Below, in pieces: positions 36,305 to 45,416 of a stretch of 64,000 bases of DNA. The notes beneath the pieces were generated by a model that saw only the letters and a program-made list of their open reading frames with translations, made no database searches and was not told the DNA's origin. Origin of the DNA: Acidovorax sp. 106 (GTDB lineage: Bacteria > Pseudomonadota > Gammaproteobacteria > Burkholderiales > Burkholderiaceae_C); the NCBI RefSeq assembly GCF_003663825.1, contig NZ_RCCC01000001.1, positions 814,501 through 878,500 on the forward strand, in the 5' to 3' direction. A program made the position numbers and the translations under genes. Within the stretch, counting starts at the first letter, position 1; the number at the start of each line of letters is the position of its first letter.

Positions 36305-36733
36305 ATGAACACACAGCCCCGCCCCATCCCCTCGTCGCCCACCGCTGCCCAACCTGCGCCGGGTGCCCTGCCACTCCCATGGAAGCGCCAACCCCTGCCG
36401 CCACGGCAGGCCGTGCAAGCACTCGACTTCCGCGCGGGCGAAATCGCTTTGCTGGAAGTGGAAGACGGCCGCGTCTGGGTGACCTGCGACGGGTTGCTGG
36501 AAGACTATTTTCTGGAAGCGGGCCAGCGCCTGTCCTTCACCGGCCCAGCGCGACTGCGAGTGAGCGCCGAGGGGCCACGGACAGCGCTCCTGCTGTGGGC
36601 ACGACACCCAGCCGAAGCAGGGGTTGCGTACCCGCCCGCAGCGGCGCCCACAGCCCAACCGCTGACCGTGGTGCCCACTGCCGCGGCCGCGCCGTCGCAG
36701 CGGTTGCCGCGCGGGGCGATCAGCGCGGCTTGA
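36305..36733 (+). CDS. DUF2917 domain protein
   Basis: 142 residues, no signal peptide. The middle (about 40-100) fits the DUF2917 pattern: [43 protein letters not shown], a small beta-rich, cupin-like barrel. The flanks are Pro/Ala-rich and low in complexity. The function of DUF2917 is unknown. It is divergent from the MocR regulator and its start lies 60 nt beyond the last operator copy, so it is the obvious target of that regulator. Its 3' end overlaps the 3' end of hisD by 14 nt in convergent orientation. The ATG at 36305 lacks a strong ribosome site. Confidence 0.8.
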   Translation: MNTQPRPIPSSPTAAQPAPGALPLPWKRQPLPPRQAVQALDFRAGEIALLEVEDGRVWVTCDGLLEDYFLEAGQRLSFTGPARLRVSAEGPRTALLLWARHPAEAGVAYPPAAAPTAQPLTVVPTAAAAPSQRLPRGAISAA

Positions 36734-38054
36734 GCGGGGTCTTCAGGCGCATCTCGGCAGCCTGCGCATGCGCCTGCAGGCCTTCGCCGTAGGCCAGCTC
36801 GGCGGCGATGGCACCCAGCACCTGGGCACCGGCCTCGCTCACCTCAATAAGGCTGCTGCGCTTTTGGAAGTCGTACACGCCCAGGGGCGACGAGAAGCGG
36901 GCCGTGCCGCTGGTGGGCAGCACGTGGTTGGGGCCTGCGCAGTAGTCGCCCAAGGACTCACTGGTGTAGGCCCCCAGGAAGATCGCGCCCGCATGGCGCA
37001 GCAGCGGTTCCCAGCGGTGGGGGTCGGTGCTGCTCACTTCTAAATGCTCGGGCGCAATGCGGTTGCTGATCGCACAGGCTTCTTCCATGTCCTTGGTCAA
37101 GATCAGCGCGCCGCGGCCGGTGAGGCTCTTGGCGATGATCTCGGCGCGCGGCATGGTGGGCAGCAGGCGGTCGATCTCGCGCTGCACGGCGTCGAGATAG
37201 GCGGCGTCGGGGCAGAGCAAAATGCTCTGGGCCAGTTCGTCGTGTTCGGCCTGGCTGAACAGGTCCATGGCCACCCAGTCGGGCGGCGTGGTGCCATCGG
37301 CCAGCACCAGGATTTCACTCGGGCCCGCGATCATGTCGATGCCCACCGTGCCGAACACGCGCTTCTTGGCGCTGGCCACGTAGGCGTTGCCGGGGCCCGT
37401 GATCTTGTCCACCTTGGGCACGGTGGCCGTGCCGTAGGCCAACGCGGCCACGGCCTGTGCGCCGCCGATGGTGAAGGCGCGGGTGACGCCCGCCACGTAA
37501 GCGGCGGCCAGCACCAGGGCGTTTTTTTCGCCTTTAGGGGTGGGGACCACCATGATGATTTCGCCCACCCCGGCCACATGGGCGGGGATGGCGTTCATCA
37601 ACACCGACGATGGGTAGGCCGCCTTGCCACCGGGTACGTAGATGCCCACGCGATCGAGTGGCGTGACCTTTTGGCCGAGCAGCGTGCCGTCTTCGTCGCG
37701 GTAGCTCCAGCTCTCGCCCGAGGCTTTTTTCTGCGCTTCGTGGTAACTGCGCACGCGCTTGGCAGCCGCCTGGAGCGCATCGCGCTGAGCCACCGGAATG
37801 GAATCGAACGCGGCTTTGAGCTCGGCCTGGGTCAGCTCCAGCGCCGCCATGGTGGGGGCCGAGAGGCCGTCAAAGCGGGCGGTGTACTCCAGCACCGCCG
37901 CATCGCCGCGCTTTTGCACGTCGGCCAGGATGTCGGCCACGCGCTGCTCGATGGCTGCGTCGGTATCGGCAGACCAATGCAGACGGGCTGCAAAATCAGC
38001 CTCAAAAGTGGCTGCAGCGGTTGAAAGACGAGCGGGAGCAGCTACTAAATTCAT
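36720..38054 (-). CDS. hisD: Histidinol dehydrogenase
   Basis: 444 residues. Zn-dependent oxidation of L-histidinol to histidine in two NAD+ steps. Signature segments: [75 protein letters not shown], and [26 protein letters not shown]. The start [14 protein letters not shown] at 38054 is chosen by similarity. It lies 22 nt downstream of hisG. The first codons lie in DNA that resembles the short AGCTAT-type repeat of this genome. In related genomes hisC and hisB usually follow; here the next gene is the convergent DUF2917 gene. Confidence 0.96.
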   Translation of the reverse strand: MNLVAAPARLSTAAATFEADFAARLHWSADTDAAIEQRVADILADVQKRGDAAVLEYTARFDGLSAPTMAALELTQAELKAAFDSIPVAQRDALQAAAKRVRSYHEAQKKASGESWSYRDEDGTLLGQKVTPLDRVGIYVPGGKAAYPSSVLMNAIPAHVAGVGEIIMVVPTPKGEKNALVLAAAYVAGVTRAFTIGGAQAVAALAYGTATVPKVDKITGPGNAYVASAKKRVFGTVGIDMIAGPSEILVLADGTTPPDWVAMDLFSQAEHDELAQSILLCPDAAYLDAVQREIDRLLPTMPRAEIIAKSLTGRGALILTKDMEEACAISNRIAPEHLEVSSTDPHRWEPLLRHAGAIFLGAYTSESLGDYCAGPNHVLPTSGTARFSSPLGVYDFQKRSSLIEVSEAGAQVLGAIAAELAYGEGLQAHAQAAEMRLKTPLKPR

Positions 38055-38076
38055 AGTGTGGTGCGTGGGGTGCGGT

Positions 38077-38736
38077 TCAGTTCTGTTCGGCGGGGATGGC
38101 AGACGCAAAGGCATCAATGATGCGGCGCAGCGGCTCGCGCTTGAGCTTGAGTGCCGCTTGGTTGACCACCAGCAGCGAGCTGATGTCCATGATGCGCTCC
38201 ACCTCGACCAGGTGGTTGGCCTTGAGTGTGTTGCCGGTGGAGACTAGGTCCACGATGGCATCGGCCAGCCCGGTGAGCGGGGCAAGCTCCATGCTGCCGT
38301 AGAGCTTGACCATGTCCACGTGCACGCCCTTGGTGGCGAAGAATTCGCGGGCAATGGAGGTGTACTTGGTGGCCACCTTCAGGCGCGAGCCTTGTTTGAC
38401 GGCGCGCTCATAGTCAAAGTCTTTGCGCACAGCCACGCTCACGCGGCACTTGGCGATGCGCAGGTCCAGCGGCTGGTACAGGCCTTGGCTGCCGTGTTCG
38501 ATCAGGGTGTCCTTGCCCGTCACTCCCAGGTCTGCGCCGCCGTATTCCACATAGGTGGGCACATCGGAGGCACGCACCAGCACCACGCGCACATCAGGCT
38601 GGTTGGTGGGCAGGATGAGCTTGCGCGATTTCTCGGGGTCTTCCAGCACCTCAATGCCCGCAGCGGCCAGCAGGGGCAGGGTTTCTTCAAAAATGCGGCC
38701 CTTGGAAAGCGCCAGGGTGATCATGTTGCTGCTCAT
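38077..38736 (-). CDS. hisG: ATP phosphoribosyltransferase, short form
   Basis: 219 residues, the short HisG lacking the C-terminal regulatory domain, so it should need the HisZ subunit for feedback control; hisZ is not in this window. First step of histidine synthesis (ATP + PRPP). Family segments: [42 protein letters not shown], and the PRPP-binding loop [20 protein letters not shown]. It overlaps murA by four bases, so histidine genes are coupled to the cell wall gene, a known arrangement in betaproteobacteria. Confidence 0.95.
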   Translation of the reverse strand: MSSNMITLALSKGRIFEETLPLLAAAGIEVLEDPEKSRKLILPTNQPDVRVVLVRASDVPTYVEYGGADLGVTGKDTLIEHGSQGLYQPLDLRIAKCRVSVAVRKDFDYERAVKQGSRLKVATKYTSIAREFFATKGVHVDMVKLYGSMELAPLTGLADAIVDLVSTGNTLKANHLVEVERIMDISSLLVVNQAALKLKREPLRRIIDAFASAIPAEQN

Positions 38737-40007
38737 GCTTTTACTCGCTCGATGTCGGCGCCGATGCCGCGCAGTTTGGCTTCCATGCAGTCATAGCCAC
38801 GGTCCAGGTGGTAGATGCGGTCCACCATGGTTTCGCCATGGGCTACCAGGCCCGCAATGACCAGGCTGGCCGATGCGCGCAGGTCGGTCGCCATCACCGT
38901 GGCGCCTGACAGGCGTGGCACGCCCTCGATCACGGCCACCTTGCCGTCCACCTGGATTTTGGCGCCCAGGCGCACCAGCTCGTTGACGTGCATGAAGCGG
39001 TTTTCAAAAATCGTCTCGGTCACCGTGGCCGTGCCCTGCGCGATGCAGTTGAGCGCCATGAACTGGGCCTGCATGTCGGTGGGGAAACCGGGGTATTCGG
39101 TGGTGCGAAAGCCCTGCGCCTTGAGCGTGGCCGCGCCCGCGCTTTGCACGCGGATGCCGCCGTCCACCGCTTGCACGGTGGCGCCCGCTTCGCGCAGCTT
39201 TTCAATCACGGCATCGAGGTGGTCAGCGCGGCCATGGCGCAGCAGCACATCACCGCCCGTGGCCGCCACGGCGCACAGGAAGGTGCCAGCTTCGATCCGG
39301 TCGGCCACCACGCGGTGGGTGCAGCCGTGCAGTTTTTCGACGCCCTGGATGCGGATGCGGCTGGTGCCGTGGCCTTCGATCTGGGCGCCCATGGCGATCA
39401 GCATCTCGGCCAGGTCGGAAATCTCGGGCTCTTGGGCGGCGTTTTCCAGCACCGTCTCGCCCTCGGCCAGTGCGGCGGCCATGAGGAAGTTCTCGGTGCC
39501 CGTCACCGTGACCATGTCGGTGGTGATGCGGGCGCCCTTCAAACGGGTCCATCCTGCAGGCAGCTTGGCGATCATGTAGCCGTGCTCGACCACGATCTCG
39601 GCGCCCATGGCGGCCATGCCCTTGATGTGCTGGTCTACCGGGCGCGAGCCGATGGCACAGCCACCGGGCAGCGACACCGTGGCTTCGCCAAAGCGCGCCA
39701 GCAGCGGGCCGAGCGCCAGCACCGAAGCGCGCATGGTCTTGACCAGCTCGTACGGGGCTTCGGGCGTGTTGAGCGCGCTGGCGTCGATGCGCACGGTGCC
39801 GTCGTCAGACCGATCTGCCGTCACGCCCATGTTGCGGATGAGCTTGAGCATGGTGCTCACGTCCTGCAGCTGGGGCACATTGAGCAGGTTGACAGGCTCG
39901 GCCGTGAGCAGTGCGGCGCACAACTCCGGCAGGGCGGCATTTTTGGCACCAGACACCAGCACCTCGCCTTGCAAGGGGTGGCCGCCGCGAATCAGGAGTT
40001 TGTCCAT
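38733..40007 (-). CDS. murA: UDP-N-acetylglucosamine 1-carboxyvinyltransferase
   Basis: 424 residues. First committed step of peptidoglycan synthesis (PEP + UDP-GlcNAc). The N-terminus [27 protein letters not shown] includes the conserved Lys22-Asn23. The catalytic Cys117 lies in [16 protein letters not shown]; cysteine at this place means the enzyme should be sensitive to fosfomycin, as is usual. Other segments: [27 protein letters not shown] and [20 protein letters not shown]. It is downstream of bolA and overlaps hisG by four bases. Confidence 0.97.
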   Translation of the reverse strand: MDKLLIRGGHPLQGEVLVSGAKNAALPELCAALLTAEPVNLLNVPQLQDVSTMLKLIRNMGVTADRSDDGTVRIDASALNTPEAPYELVKTMRASVLALGPLLARFGEATVSLPGGCAIGSRPVDQHIKGMAAMGAEIVVEHGYMIAKLPAGWTRLKGARITTDMVTVTGTENFLMAAALAEGETVLENAAQEPEISDLAEMLIAMGAQIEGHGTSRIRIQGVEKLHGCTHRVVADRIEAGTFLCAVAATGGDVLLRHGRADHLDAVIEKLREAGATVQAVDGGIRVQSAGAATLKAQGFRTTEYPGFPTDMQAQFMALNCIAQGTATVTETIFENRFMHVNELVRLGAKIQVDGKVAVIEGVPRLSGATVMATDLRASASLVIAGLVAHGETMVDRIYHLDRGYDCMEAKLRGIGADIERVKA

Positions 40008-40034
40008 CTCAAAAAACCAGAATAATAATAAAAA

Positions 40035-40076
40035 GTGCCTCTAGCGCTTATCCAATAAGCACCAGCAGCTATCAAT
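40035..40076. repeat. Short AGCGCT-type repeat, copy 2
   Basis: Reads GCCTCTAGCGCTTATCC then AATAAGC .. CAGCAGCTATCAATA, in the 84-nt gap between bolA and murA. Same family as 29803-29852, 48961-49010 and 59117-59160. Confidence 0.7.
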
Positions 40077-40091
40077 ACAGGAGCAAACCAA

Positions 40092-40334
40092 TCAGGCTTG
40101 CTGGGCCGCCCACTCGGCGGGGGTGAACGTTTTCATGGACAAGGCATGCACCTCGTCGGTCTGCATCCGGTTGCCCAGGGTGGCGTACACCCCACGCTGG
40201 CGTTGCAGGGTGCGCTGGCCCTCGAACGTGGCCGAAACGATGGTCGCATACCAGTGGCGGCCGTCGCCTTCGAGCGTGATGTGTTCGCAAGCGATGCCAG
40301 CGGCGATGAGGTCTTTGAGTTGGTCAGCGGTCAT
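40092..40334 (-). CDS. BolA/IbaG family protein
   Basis: 80 residues, a single BolA domain of the IbaG type: IACEHITLEGDGRHWYATIVSATFEGQRTLQRQRGVYATLG, ending DEVHALSMKTFTPAEWA with the conserved His. BolA-like proteins partner with monothiol glutaredoxins in Fe-S handling. The position directly upstream of murA and downstream of the mla genes is the classic place of ibaG in proteobacteria, supporting the assignment over true BolA. Confidence 0.9.
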   Translation of the reverse strand: MTADQLKDLIAAGIACEHITLEGDGRHWYATIVSATFEGQRTLQRQRGVYATLGNRMQTDEVHALSMKTFTPAEWAAQQA

Positions 40335-40438
40335 AGAGGGGCGCTCGGAGTCAGTGAGAACTGACGCAAATCGGGATGCAACATCCGCCTCGCCCTAGAG
40401 GGAAGCGCTTGCCTGAACCTTGTTTTGCGTCAGTCATG

Positions 40439-41194
40439 TCAGTTTCTAATTTTGTAGCCGGTGCGCAGCAGGTGCACGGCCAGCGCGCTCACGGCCAGCC
40501 AGGCGATGCCCACGATGCCCAGGCTCAGCCAGGGTGACGTGTCGCTCTGGCCAAAGAAGCCATAGCGGAAGCCGTCGATCATGTAGAAGAACGGGTTGAG
40601 GTGGCTCACCGCCTGCCAAAAAGGCGGCAGCGACTGGATCGAATAGAACACGCCCGACAGGAAGGTCATGGGCACGATGATGAAGTTCTGGAACGCGGCC
40701 ATCTGGTCGAACTTGTCGGCCCACAGGCCCGCAATCAGCCCCAGCGTGGCCAGCAGCGCAGCCCCCAGCAGGGCAAACACCAAAATCCACAGGGGTGCCG
40801 CAAACTCTGGCCGCGCAAACGCCAGCGTGACGATAAACACCCCCAAGCCCACCGCCAGCCCCCGCACAATGGACGAGCCCACATAGGCCACAAACCAGGC
40901 CCAGTGCGACAGCGGCGTGAGCAGCACGAACACCAGGCTGCCCATGATCTTGCTCTGGATGAGGCTGGACGAGCTGTTGGCAAAGGCGTTTTGCAGCACG
41001 CTCATCATCACGAGGCCGGGCACCAGGAACGCGGTGTAGCTGATGCGGTCGTAGACCTTGACGTGGTCTTCAAGCACATGGCCGAAGATCAGCAGGTACA
41101 GCACGGCGGTGAGCACAGGCGCGGCCACGGTCTGGAAGCTGACCTTCCAGAACCGCAAAACTTCTTTGTAAAACAGCGTTTGCCAACCCGTCAT
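40439..41194 (-). CDS. ABC-2 type transporter permease (YadH-like)
   Basis: 251 residues with six hydrophobic segments of the ABC-2 exporter family. Typical segments: FYKEVLRFWKVSFQTVAAPVLTAVLYLLIFG at the N-terminus, FANSSSSLIQSKIMGSLVFVLLTPLS in the middle and the family loop QNFIIVPMTFLSGVFYSIQSLP near the end. The start MTGWQTLFYKE at 41194 overlaps the ATPase gene by four bases. This ATPase-permease pair commonly lies between mlaB and bolA in betaproteobacteria. The substrate is unknown; a link to the envelope is suggested by position only. Confidence 0.9.
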   Translation of the reverse strand: MTGWQTLFYKEVLRFWKVSFQTVAAPVLTAVLYLLIFGHVLEDHVKVYDRISYTAFLVPGLVMMSVLQNAFANSSSSLIQSKIMGSLVFVLLTPLSHWAWFVAYVGSSIVRGLAVGLGVFIVTLAFARPEFAAPLWILVFALLGAALLATLGLIAGLWADKFDQMAAFQNFIIVPMTFLSGVFYSIQSLPPFWQAVSHLNPFFYMIDGFRYGFFGQSDTSPWLSLGIVGIAWLAVSALAVHLLRTGYKIRN

Positions 41195-42129
41195 ATCGCG
41201 ACGCCCTCCAGGCGGATGTTCGATGCCGAGGTACCGGACATCACCTGCAAAAACACGTCTTCCAGATCCGGCCGGCGGATCTCCATGTCCTGCACATCGA
41301 CACCCGCAATGCGCAGCGCAGCCAAGTGGTTCTCGATCTCGGCGGCGTCGTGCGCAGGCAATTGCACGATACGGCCGGTGACCCGGGCCACGGCAGCCAG
41401 CGCGGGCGGCAGCATGGCGTCGGTCTTGAACTGCAGCACGCTGCCCGAGGCGGCCTTGAGCAGCTCGGACGTGCGGTTGAGCGCCACCACCTGCCCCGCC
41501 TTGAGCATGGCGATGCGGCCACACAGGGCCTCGGCCTCTTCCAGGTAGTGGGTGGTGAGCAGCACGGTGTGCCCTTCCTTGTTCAGGCGGGCGATGAAAT
41601 GCCACAGGGTCTGGCGCAGCTCCACATCCACGCCTGCGGTGGGCTCGTCGAGCACGATGATGGGCGGTTTGTGCACCAGCGCCTGGGCCACCAGCACGCG
41701 GCGCTTCATGCCGCCCGAGAGCTGGCGCATGTTGGCGTTGGCCTTGTCGGCCAGGCCGAGGTTTTCGAGCAGCTCGTCGATCCAGGCGTCGTTGTTCTTC
41801 ACACCGAAGTAACCCGACTGGATGCGCAGCGCCTCGCGCACATTGAAGAACGGGTCAAACACCAGCTCCTGCGGCACGATGCCCAGCTTGCGGCGGGCGT
41901 CGGCGTAGTTCGCCTGCACATCGCTGCCTTGCACCAGCACGCGCCCGCTGCTGGCGCGCGCCAAGCCAGCGAGGATGCTGATGAGGGTAGTTTTGCCGGC
42001 CCCGTTGGGGCCGAGGAGTCCGAAGAACTCGCCTTGTTCAATGTCCAGGCTGACCTGGTTCAGTGCCTGGAAAGGGCCTTTGGGCGTAGCAAAGGTCTTG
42101 GAGATGGCTTGGAATGAGACTGCGGGCAT
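41191..42129 (-). CDS. ABC-2 type transporter ATPase (YadG-like)
   Basis: 312 residues. Walker A LLGPNGAGKTT, Q-loop VPQELVFDPFFNVRE, signature RQLSGGMKRRVLVAQAL, Walker B IIVLDEPTAGVDVELR, H-loop LLTTHYLEEAE. A C-terminal region of about 80 residues follows the ATPase domain, as in YadG. The start MPAVSFQAISKTFATPKGPF at 42129 is chosen by similarity. It is coupled to the permease gene downstream and lies 50 nt after mlaB. Confidence 0.92.
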   Translation of the reverse strand: MPAVSFQAISKTFATPKGPFQALNQVSLDIEQGEFFGLLGPNGAGKTTLISILAGLARASSGRVLVQGSDVQANYADARRKLGIVPQELVFDPFFNVREALRIQSGYFGVKNNDAWIDELLENLGLADKANANMRQLSGGMKRRVLVAQALVHKPPIIVLDEPTAGVDVELRQTLWHFIARLNKEGHTVLLTTHYLEEAEALCGRIAMLKAGQVVALNRTSELLKAASGSVLQFKTDAMLPPALAAVARVTGRIVQLPAHDAAEIENHLAALRIAGVDVQDMEIRRPDLEDVFLQVMSGTSASNIRLEGVAI

Positions 42130-42179
42130 GAAGCCCCTGATTTTAAGGCTTGGGCAACATCTGCGCTCGCCTGCGCCCA

Positions 42180-42476
42180 TCAAACTGCGTGGTTCAGCAG
42201 GCCATCTACCCCATAAAGGCCGGCCATGCCCGCCAACGCACCGGGCAGCCCCCGCACGCCAAACCCCAGGCCCGAAGCCAGCGCCTCGCGCCGAAACTCC
42301 AACAGCACCGCCAGCGCCGAGGTGTCAAACACCTGCAGGGGCGCGGCGTCCACCACCAAAGCGCTGCCGGGCAAAGCGCCCTTCAGGGACTGCAGCAACT
42401 GGGCCAGGCAGGCCGTGGCCTGCCGGTGGGTCAGCTCGGCAGGCAGGCGCAGCGCGGCGGGGGCAGTGGTGGTCAT
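42180..42476 (-). CDS. mlaB: STAS domain protein MlaB
   Basis: 98 residues from the ATG at 42476 (an in-frame start nine codons upstream is less likely). A single STAS domain: LVVDAAPLQVFDTSALAVLLEFRREALASGLGF, with the conserved Ser/Thr region DTSAL. MlaB binds the MlaF ATPase and is needed for a stable MlaFEDB complex in the inner membrane. It is last in the mla set, directly after mlaC. Confidence 0.88.
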   Translation of the reverse strand: MTTTAPAALRLPAELTHRQATACLAQLLQSLKGALPGSALVVDAAPLQVFDTSALAVLLEFRREALASGLGFGVRGLPGALAGMAGLYGVDGLLNHAV

Positions 42477-42521
42477 GGCCTTGAGAACTTCAGGAATGTG
42501 CAAACAGCGCTATCAGCGCCT

Positions 42522-43163
42522 TCAGCCCTTGGCGGCGTTGGACTTGTTGCGCGCCACCAGGGTTTCGATCAGGCCATCGATGCCCTTGGCATTGATCTCC
42601 TGCGCAAACTGGCTGCGGTAAGTCTCGACCAACCACACGCCCAGCACGTTGAGGTTGTAGATCTTCCAGCCAGCGCCCTCACCCGGCGTCTTCTCGAGCC
42701 GGTATTCCAGCTGGATCGGGTCGCCCTTGCCCACGATTTCGGTGCGCACCAGCACATCCTTGTCCTCGGCTCCGGCGCGCAAGGGCTTCATCTGCACCGT
42801 CTGGTCGCTCACCTGCGCCAAGGCGCCAGCATAGGTGCGCACCAGCAGGATCTTGAACTCTTCCTGCAGGCGCTTTTGCTGCTCAGGCGTGGCCTGGCGC
42901 CAGCCGGGGCCCACGGCTGCAGCCGTCATGCGGCGAAAGTTGACGTTGGGCATCACGGTCTTGTCGACCAGTGCGATCACCTTGTTGATGTCACCGGCCT
43001 GAATGGCTTTGTCACCGCGCACCGTGTTGAGCACATCCACCGACAGGCGCTTGATCAGCGCATCCGGCGTTTCATCGGCCGCCATGGACACCATGGGCAA
43101 GCCCAGGGCTAAAACGGTGCCAGCCACCAGGGCCACACGGCCCAACAAACGTCGATTCATCAT
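42522..43163 (-). CDS. mlaC: Periplasmic phospholipid carrier MlaC
   Basis: 213 residues with a Sec signal peptide (MMNRRLLGRVALVAGTVLAL, cleaved after SMAA). The mature protein shows the MlaC/Ttg2D pattern: VMPNVNFRRMTAAAVGPGWRQATPEQQKRLQEEFKILLVRTYAGAL and IYNLNVLGVWLVETYRSQF. It shuttles phospholipids between outer-membrane MlaA and the inner-membrane MlaFEDB complex. A GGAGC site lies before the ATG. A 151-nt gap separates it from mlaA upstream. Confidence 0.94.
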   Translation of the reverse strand: MMNRRLLGRVALVAGTVLALGLPMVSMAADETPDALIKRLSVDVLNTVRGDKAIQAGDINKVIALVDKTVMPNVNFRRMTAAAVGPGWRQATPEQQKRLQEEFKILLVRTYAGALAQVSDQTVQMKPLRAGAEDKDVLVRTEIVGKGDPIQLEYRLEKTPGEGAGWKIYNLNVLGVWLVETYRSQFAQEINAKGIDGLIETLVARNKSNAAKG

Positions 43164-43314
43164 GTCTTTTCAGCTCCGACCGCACCCAAGGCGGCCTTTC
43201 ATAAGATTTTGTGGTCATCCAACCGCACAGAAGCTTCGGCCTTGTACCAAGGTGCAAGCAACTGCAACACCCGCGCCAAGGCTTGCAGGCCCTGCCCGCC
43301 AAGGGAACCTAGGC

Positions 43315-44115
43315 TCAGCGGTCTGGCTCTGGGGGCAACATCCCATCGTTGGCGCCCTTGTCGGCATCGTCTCGGAACAACGGCTCGCTGGACTGCCCCT
43401 GGCGCACCTGCATGAACACGTCGCGTGTGAAGGAGTATTTGTCGAGCGCAGCGCTGTCGATCACCGCCCCCGCACGCAGCAAATTGGCCCGCGTATCGAC
43501 GATGCGCAGCGCGTACAGCGAATTGCGCGCCGCCACAGGGTCCACATACCGCACCGGGTTGCCAGCCGCATCGACAGGCAGTGCCACAGTGTCGCGCAAT
43601 GTGGAGGGCCCCAACAGCGGCAGCACCACGTAAGGCCCAGTGCCCACACCCCAGCGGCCCAGCGTCAGGCCAAAGTCCTGGCGCGAGCGGTCGATGCCCA
43701 TTTCACTGGCCACATCCAGCAAGCCACCCAGGCCAAACAGGGTGTTCACGTTCACGCGCATGAAGCTGTTGGCGGCGCCTTCGGCGCGCAGTTGCAGCAC
43801 GTTGTTCACAAACGACCACACGTCGGCCAGGTTGCCAAAGAAGTTGCTCACACCAGTGCGCACGGGTGCAGGCGTCACCTCCACATAGGCCGTGGACACC
43901 GGCTTGAGGACCGCCTCATCCACATGGTCATTGAAGCGGGTCATGCTGCGGTTGTAGGGCTCAAACGGGTCGTCCGGATTGGCGTGCGGCCCCGTGGCGC
44001 AGCCTGCCAGGACGGCTACTGCCAGCAAAGGAATGGCGCGGCGGGCCTGGCGCGCAGCAAAGGCGTGCAACGCTGTGGAGCGGGCCACCCGCGTGGCTGT
44101 CAATGTCGTTTTCAT
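43315..44115 (-). CDS. mlaA: Outer-membrane lipoprotein MlaA (VacJ)
   Basis: 266 residues. A longer than usual N-terminal region (MKTTLTATRVARSTALHAFA) precedes the lipobox LAVLAGCATG, giving a lipidated Cys at about residue 39. The mature part carries DPFEPYNRSMTRFNDHVDEAVLKP, ANSFMRVNVNTLFGLGGLLDVASEMGI and RSRQDFGLTLGRWGVGTGPYVVLPLLGPSTLRD, all typical of VacJ. In E. coli mlaA lies apart from the other mla genes; here it is inside the operon and overlaps mlaD by four bases. Charged residues at the C-terminus (FRDDADKGANDGMLPPEPDR) are unconserved. Confidence 0.94.
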   Translation of the reverse strand: MKTTLTATRVARSTALHAFAARQARRAIPLLAVAVLAGCATGPHANPDDPFEPYNRSMTRFNDHVDEAVLKPVSTAYVEVTPAPVRTGVSNFFGNLADVWSFVNNVLQLRAEGAANSFMRVNVNTLFGLGGLLDVASEMGIDRSRQDFGLTLGRWGVGTGPYVVLPLLGPSTLRDTVALPVDAAGNPVRYVDPVAARNSLYALRIVDTRANLLRAGAVIDSAALDKYSFTRDVFMQVRQGQSSEPLFRDDADKGANDGMLPPEPDR

Positions 44116-44600
44116 TTGGTCGTCCCCGCTGCGGCGGGCTTGCTGCCATCTTCGGCTTTGTTGTAGAGGAATTGCCCGATCAGGTTTTCGAGCACCACCG
44201 CCGATTGCGTGGCGGTGACGGTGTCGCCCGCAGCCAGGTTCTTTTCATCAGCCCCGGCTTCAATGCCGATGTACTGCTCGCCCAGCAGGCCGCTGGTGAG
44301 GATTTTCAGCGAGCTGTCTTTGGGGAAAGCATAGCGGTCCTCCATCGACAGCGTGACCCGCGCCTGGAAGGTCTTGTCGTCAAACGTGATGGATTCCACG
44401 CGCCCCACGAGCACGCCCGCGCTGCGCACGGCTGCCTGGGGCTTGAGTCCGCCAATGTTGTCAAAACGCGCCGTGATGCGGTAGCCCTTTTGAAAGCTCA
44501 GGCTCAGCAAATTGGCCGACTGCAGCGCCAAAAACACCAGCGCCACCGCCCCCAGCATCACAAACAATCCTACCCACACATCATTTTTTGAGCGTTGCAT
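44112..44600 (-). CDS. mlaD: MCE domain protein MlaD
   Basis: 162 residues: one N-terminal membrane helix (about 8-28, VWVGLFVMLGAVALVFLALQ) and a periplasmic MCE domain (about 38-118) with YRITARFDNIGGLKPQAAVRSAGVLVGRV and LTSGLLGEQYIGIEAG. It forms the hexameric ring of the MlaFEDB complex. The ATG at 44600 has GGAAGGA upstream; a GTG directly before it is an alternative. Confidence 0.94.
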   Translation of the reverse strand: MQRSKNDVWVGLFVMLGAVALVFLALQSANLLSLSFQKGYRITARFDNIGGLKPQAAVRSAGVLVGRVESITFDDKTFQARVTLSMEDRYAFPKDSSLKILTSGLLGEQYIGIEAGADEKNLAAGDTVTATQSAVVLENLIGQFLYNKAEDGSKPAAAGTTK

Positions 44601-44633
44601 CACTGCTTCCTTCCACCACCGGCCGGGCCGGGG

Positions 44634-45416
44634 TCAAATACTGAACATCAGGGCCGTGAGGACAAAGTCCAGCGCCAGCACCGACAGAGAGGCAATCACC
44701 ACCGTGCGGGTGGTGGCGCGTGCCACACCCTCAGGGGTGGGGCGGGCCACAAAGCCCTGCAAAAGCGCCACGAAGGTCACGGTGAAACCAAACACCAGGC
44801 TCTTGAGCACGCCATTGCCCACGTCTTTCCAGACATCGACGCCGCCTTGCATCTGGCTCCAGAACGCGCCGGGATCGATACCGATCATCAGCACGCCCAC
44901 CACCCATCCACCAATCACCCCCACCGCGCTGAACACAGCGGCCAGCAATGGCATGGTGATGACGCCCGCCCAAAAGCGCGGCGCCAGAATGCGGCGAACC
45001 GGGTCCACCGCCATCATTTCCATGGCGCTGAGCTGCTCGCCCGCGCGCATCAAGCCAATCTCGGCCGTGAGCGACGTGCCCGCACGGCCTGCAAACAGCA
45101 AGGCGGTAACCACGGGCCCCAGCTCACGCACCAGCGACAAGGCCACCAGCAAGCCCAGAGCCTCCGAAGACCCATAGCGCTGCAGCGTGTAATACCCCTG
45201 CAGCCCCAGCACAAAGCCCACAAACAGGCCCGACACAGCAATGATGGCCAACGAGTAGTTGCCCAAGAAATGCACCTGGTCGCGCACCAGAGCGGGCCGC
45301 GCAAACACCGCCCCTACCAATTGCAGCAGCCGGGCAAACAGGCGGGCGCCATGCCCCACATCGGCCAACTTGGAGCGCACGGCAAAGCCCACGCTTGCGG
45401 GGTGGAACCAGTTCAT
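44634..45416 (-). CDS. mlaE: Phospholipid ABC permease MlaE
   Basis: 260 residues with five to six membrane helices of the MlaE/YrbE family. Typical segments: [54 protein letters not shown] and [29 protein letters not shown]. The start overlaps the mlaF stop by four bases. It forms the membrane dimer of the lipid transporter. Confidence 0.95.
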   Translation of the reverse strand: MNWFHPASVGFAVRSKLADVGHGARLFARLLQLVGAVFARPALVRDQVHFLGNYSLAIIAVSGLFVGFVLGLQGYYTLQRYGSSEALGLLVALSLVRELGPVVTALLFAGRAGTSLTAEIGLMRAGEQLSAMEMMAVDPVRRILAPRFWAGVITMPLLAAVFSAVGVIGGWVVGVLMIGIDPGAFWSQMQGGVDVWKDVGNGVLKSLVFGFTVTFVALLQGFVARPTPEGVARATTRTVVIASLSVLALDFVLTALMFSI

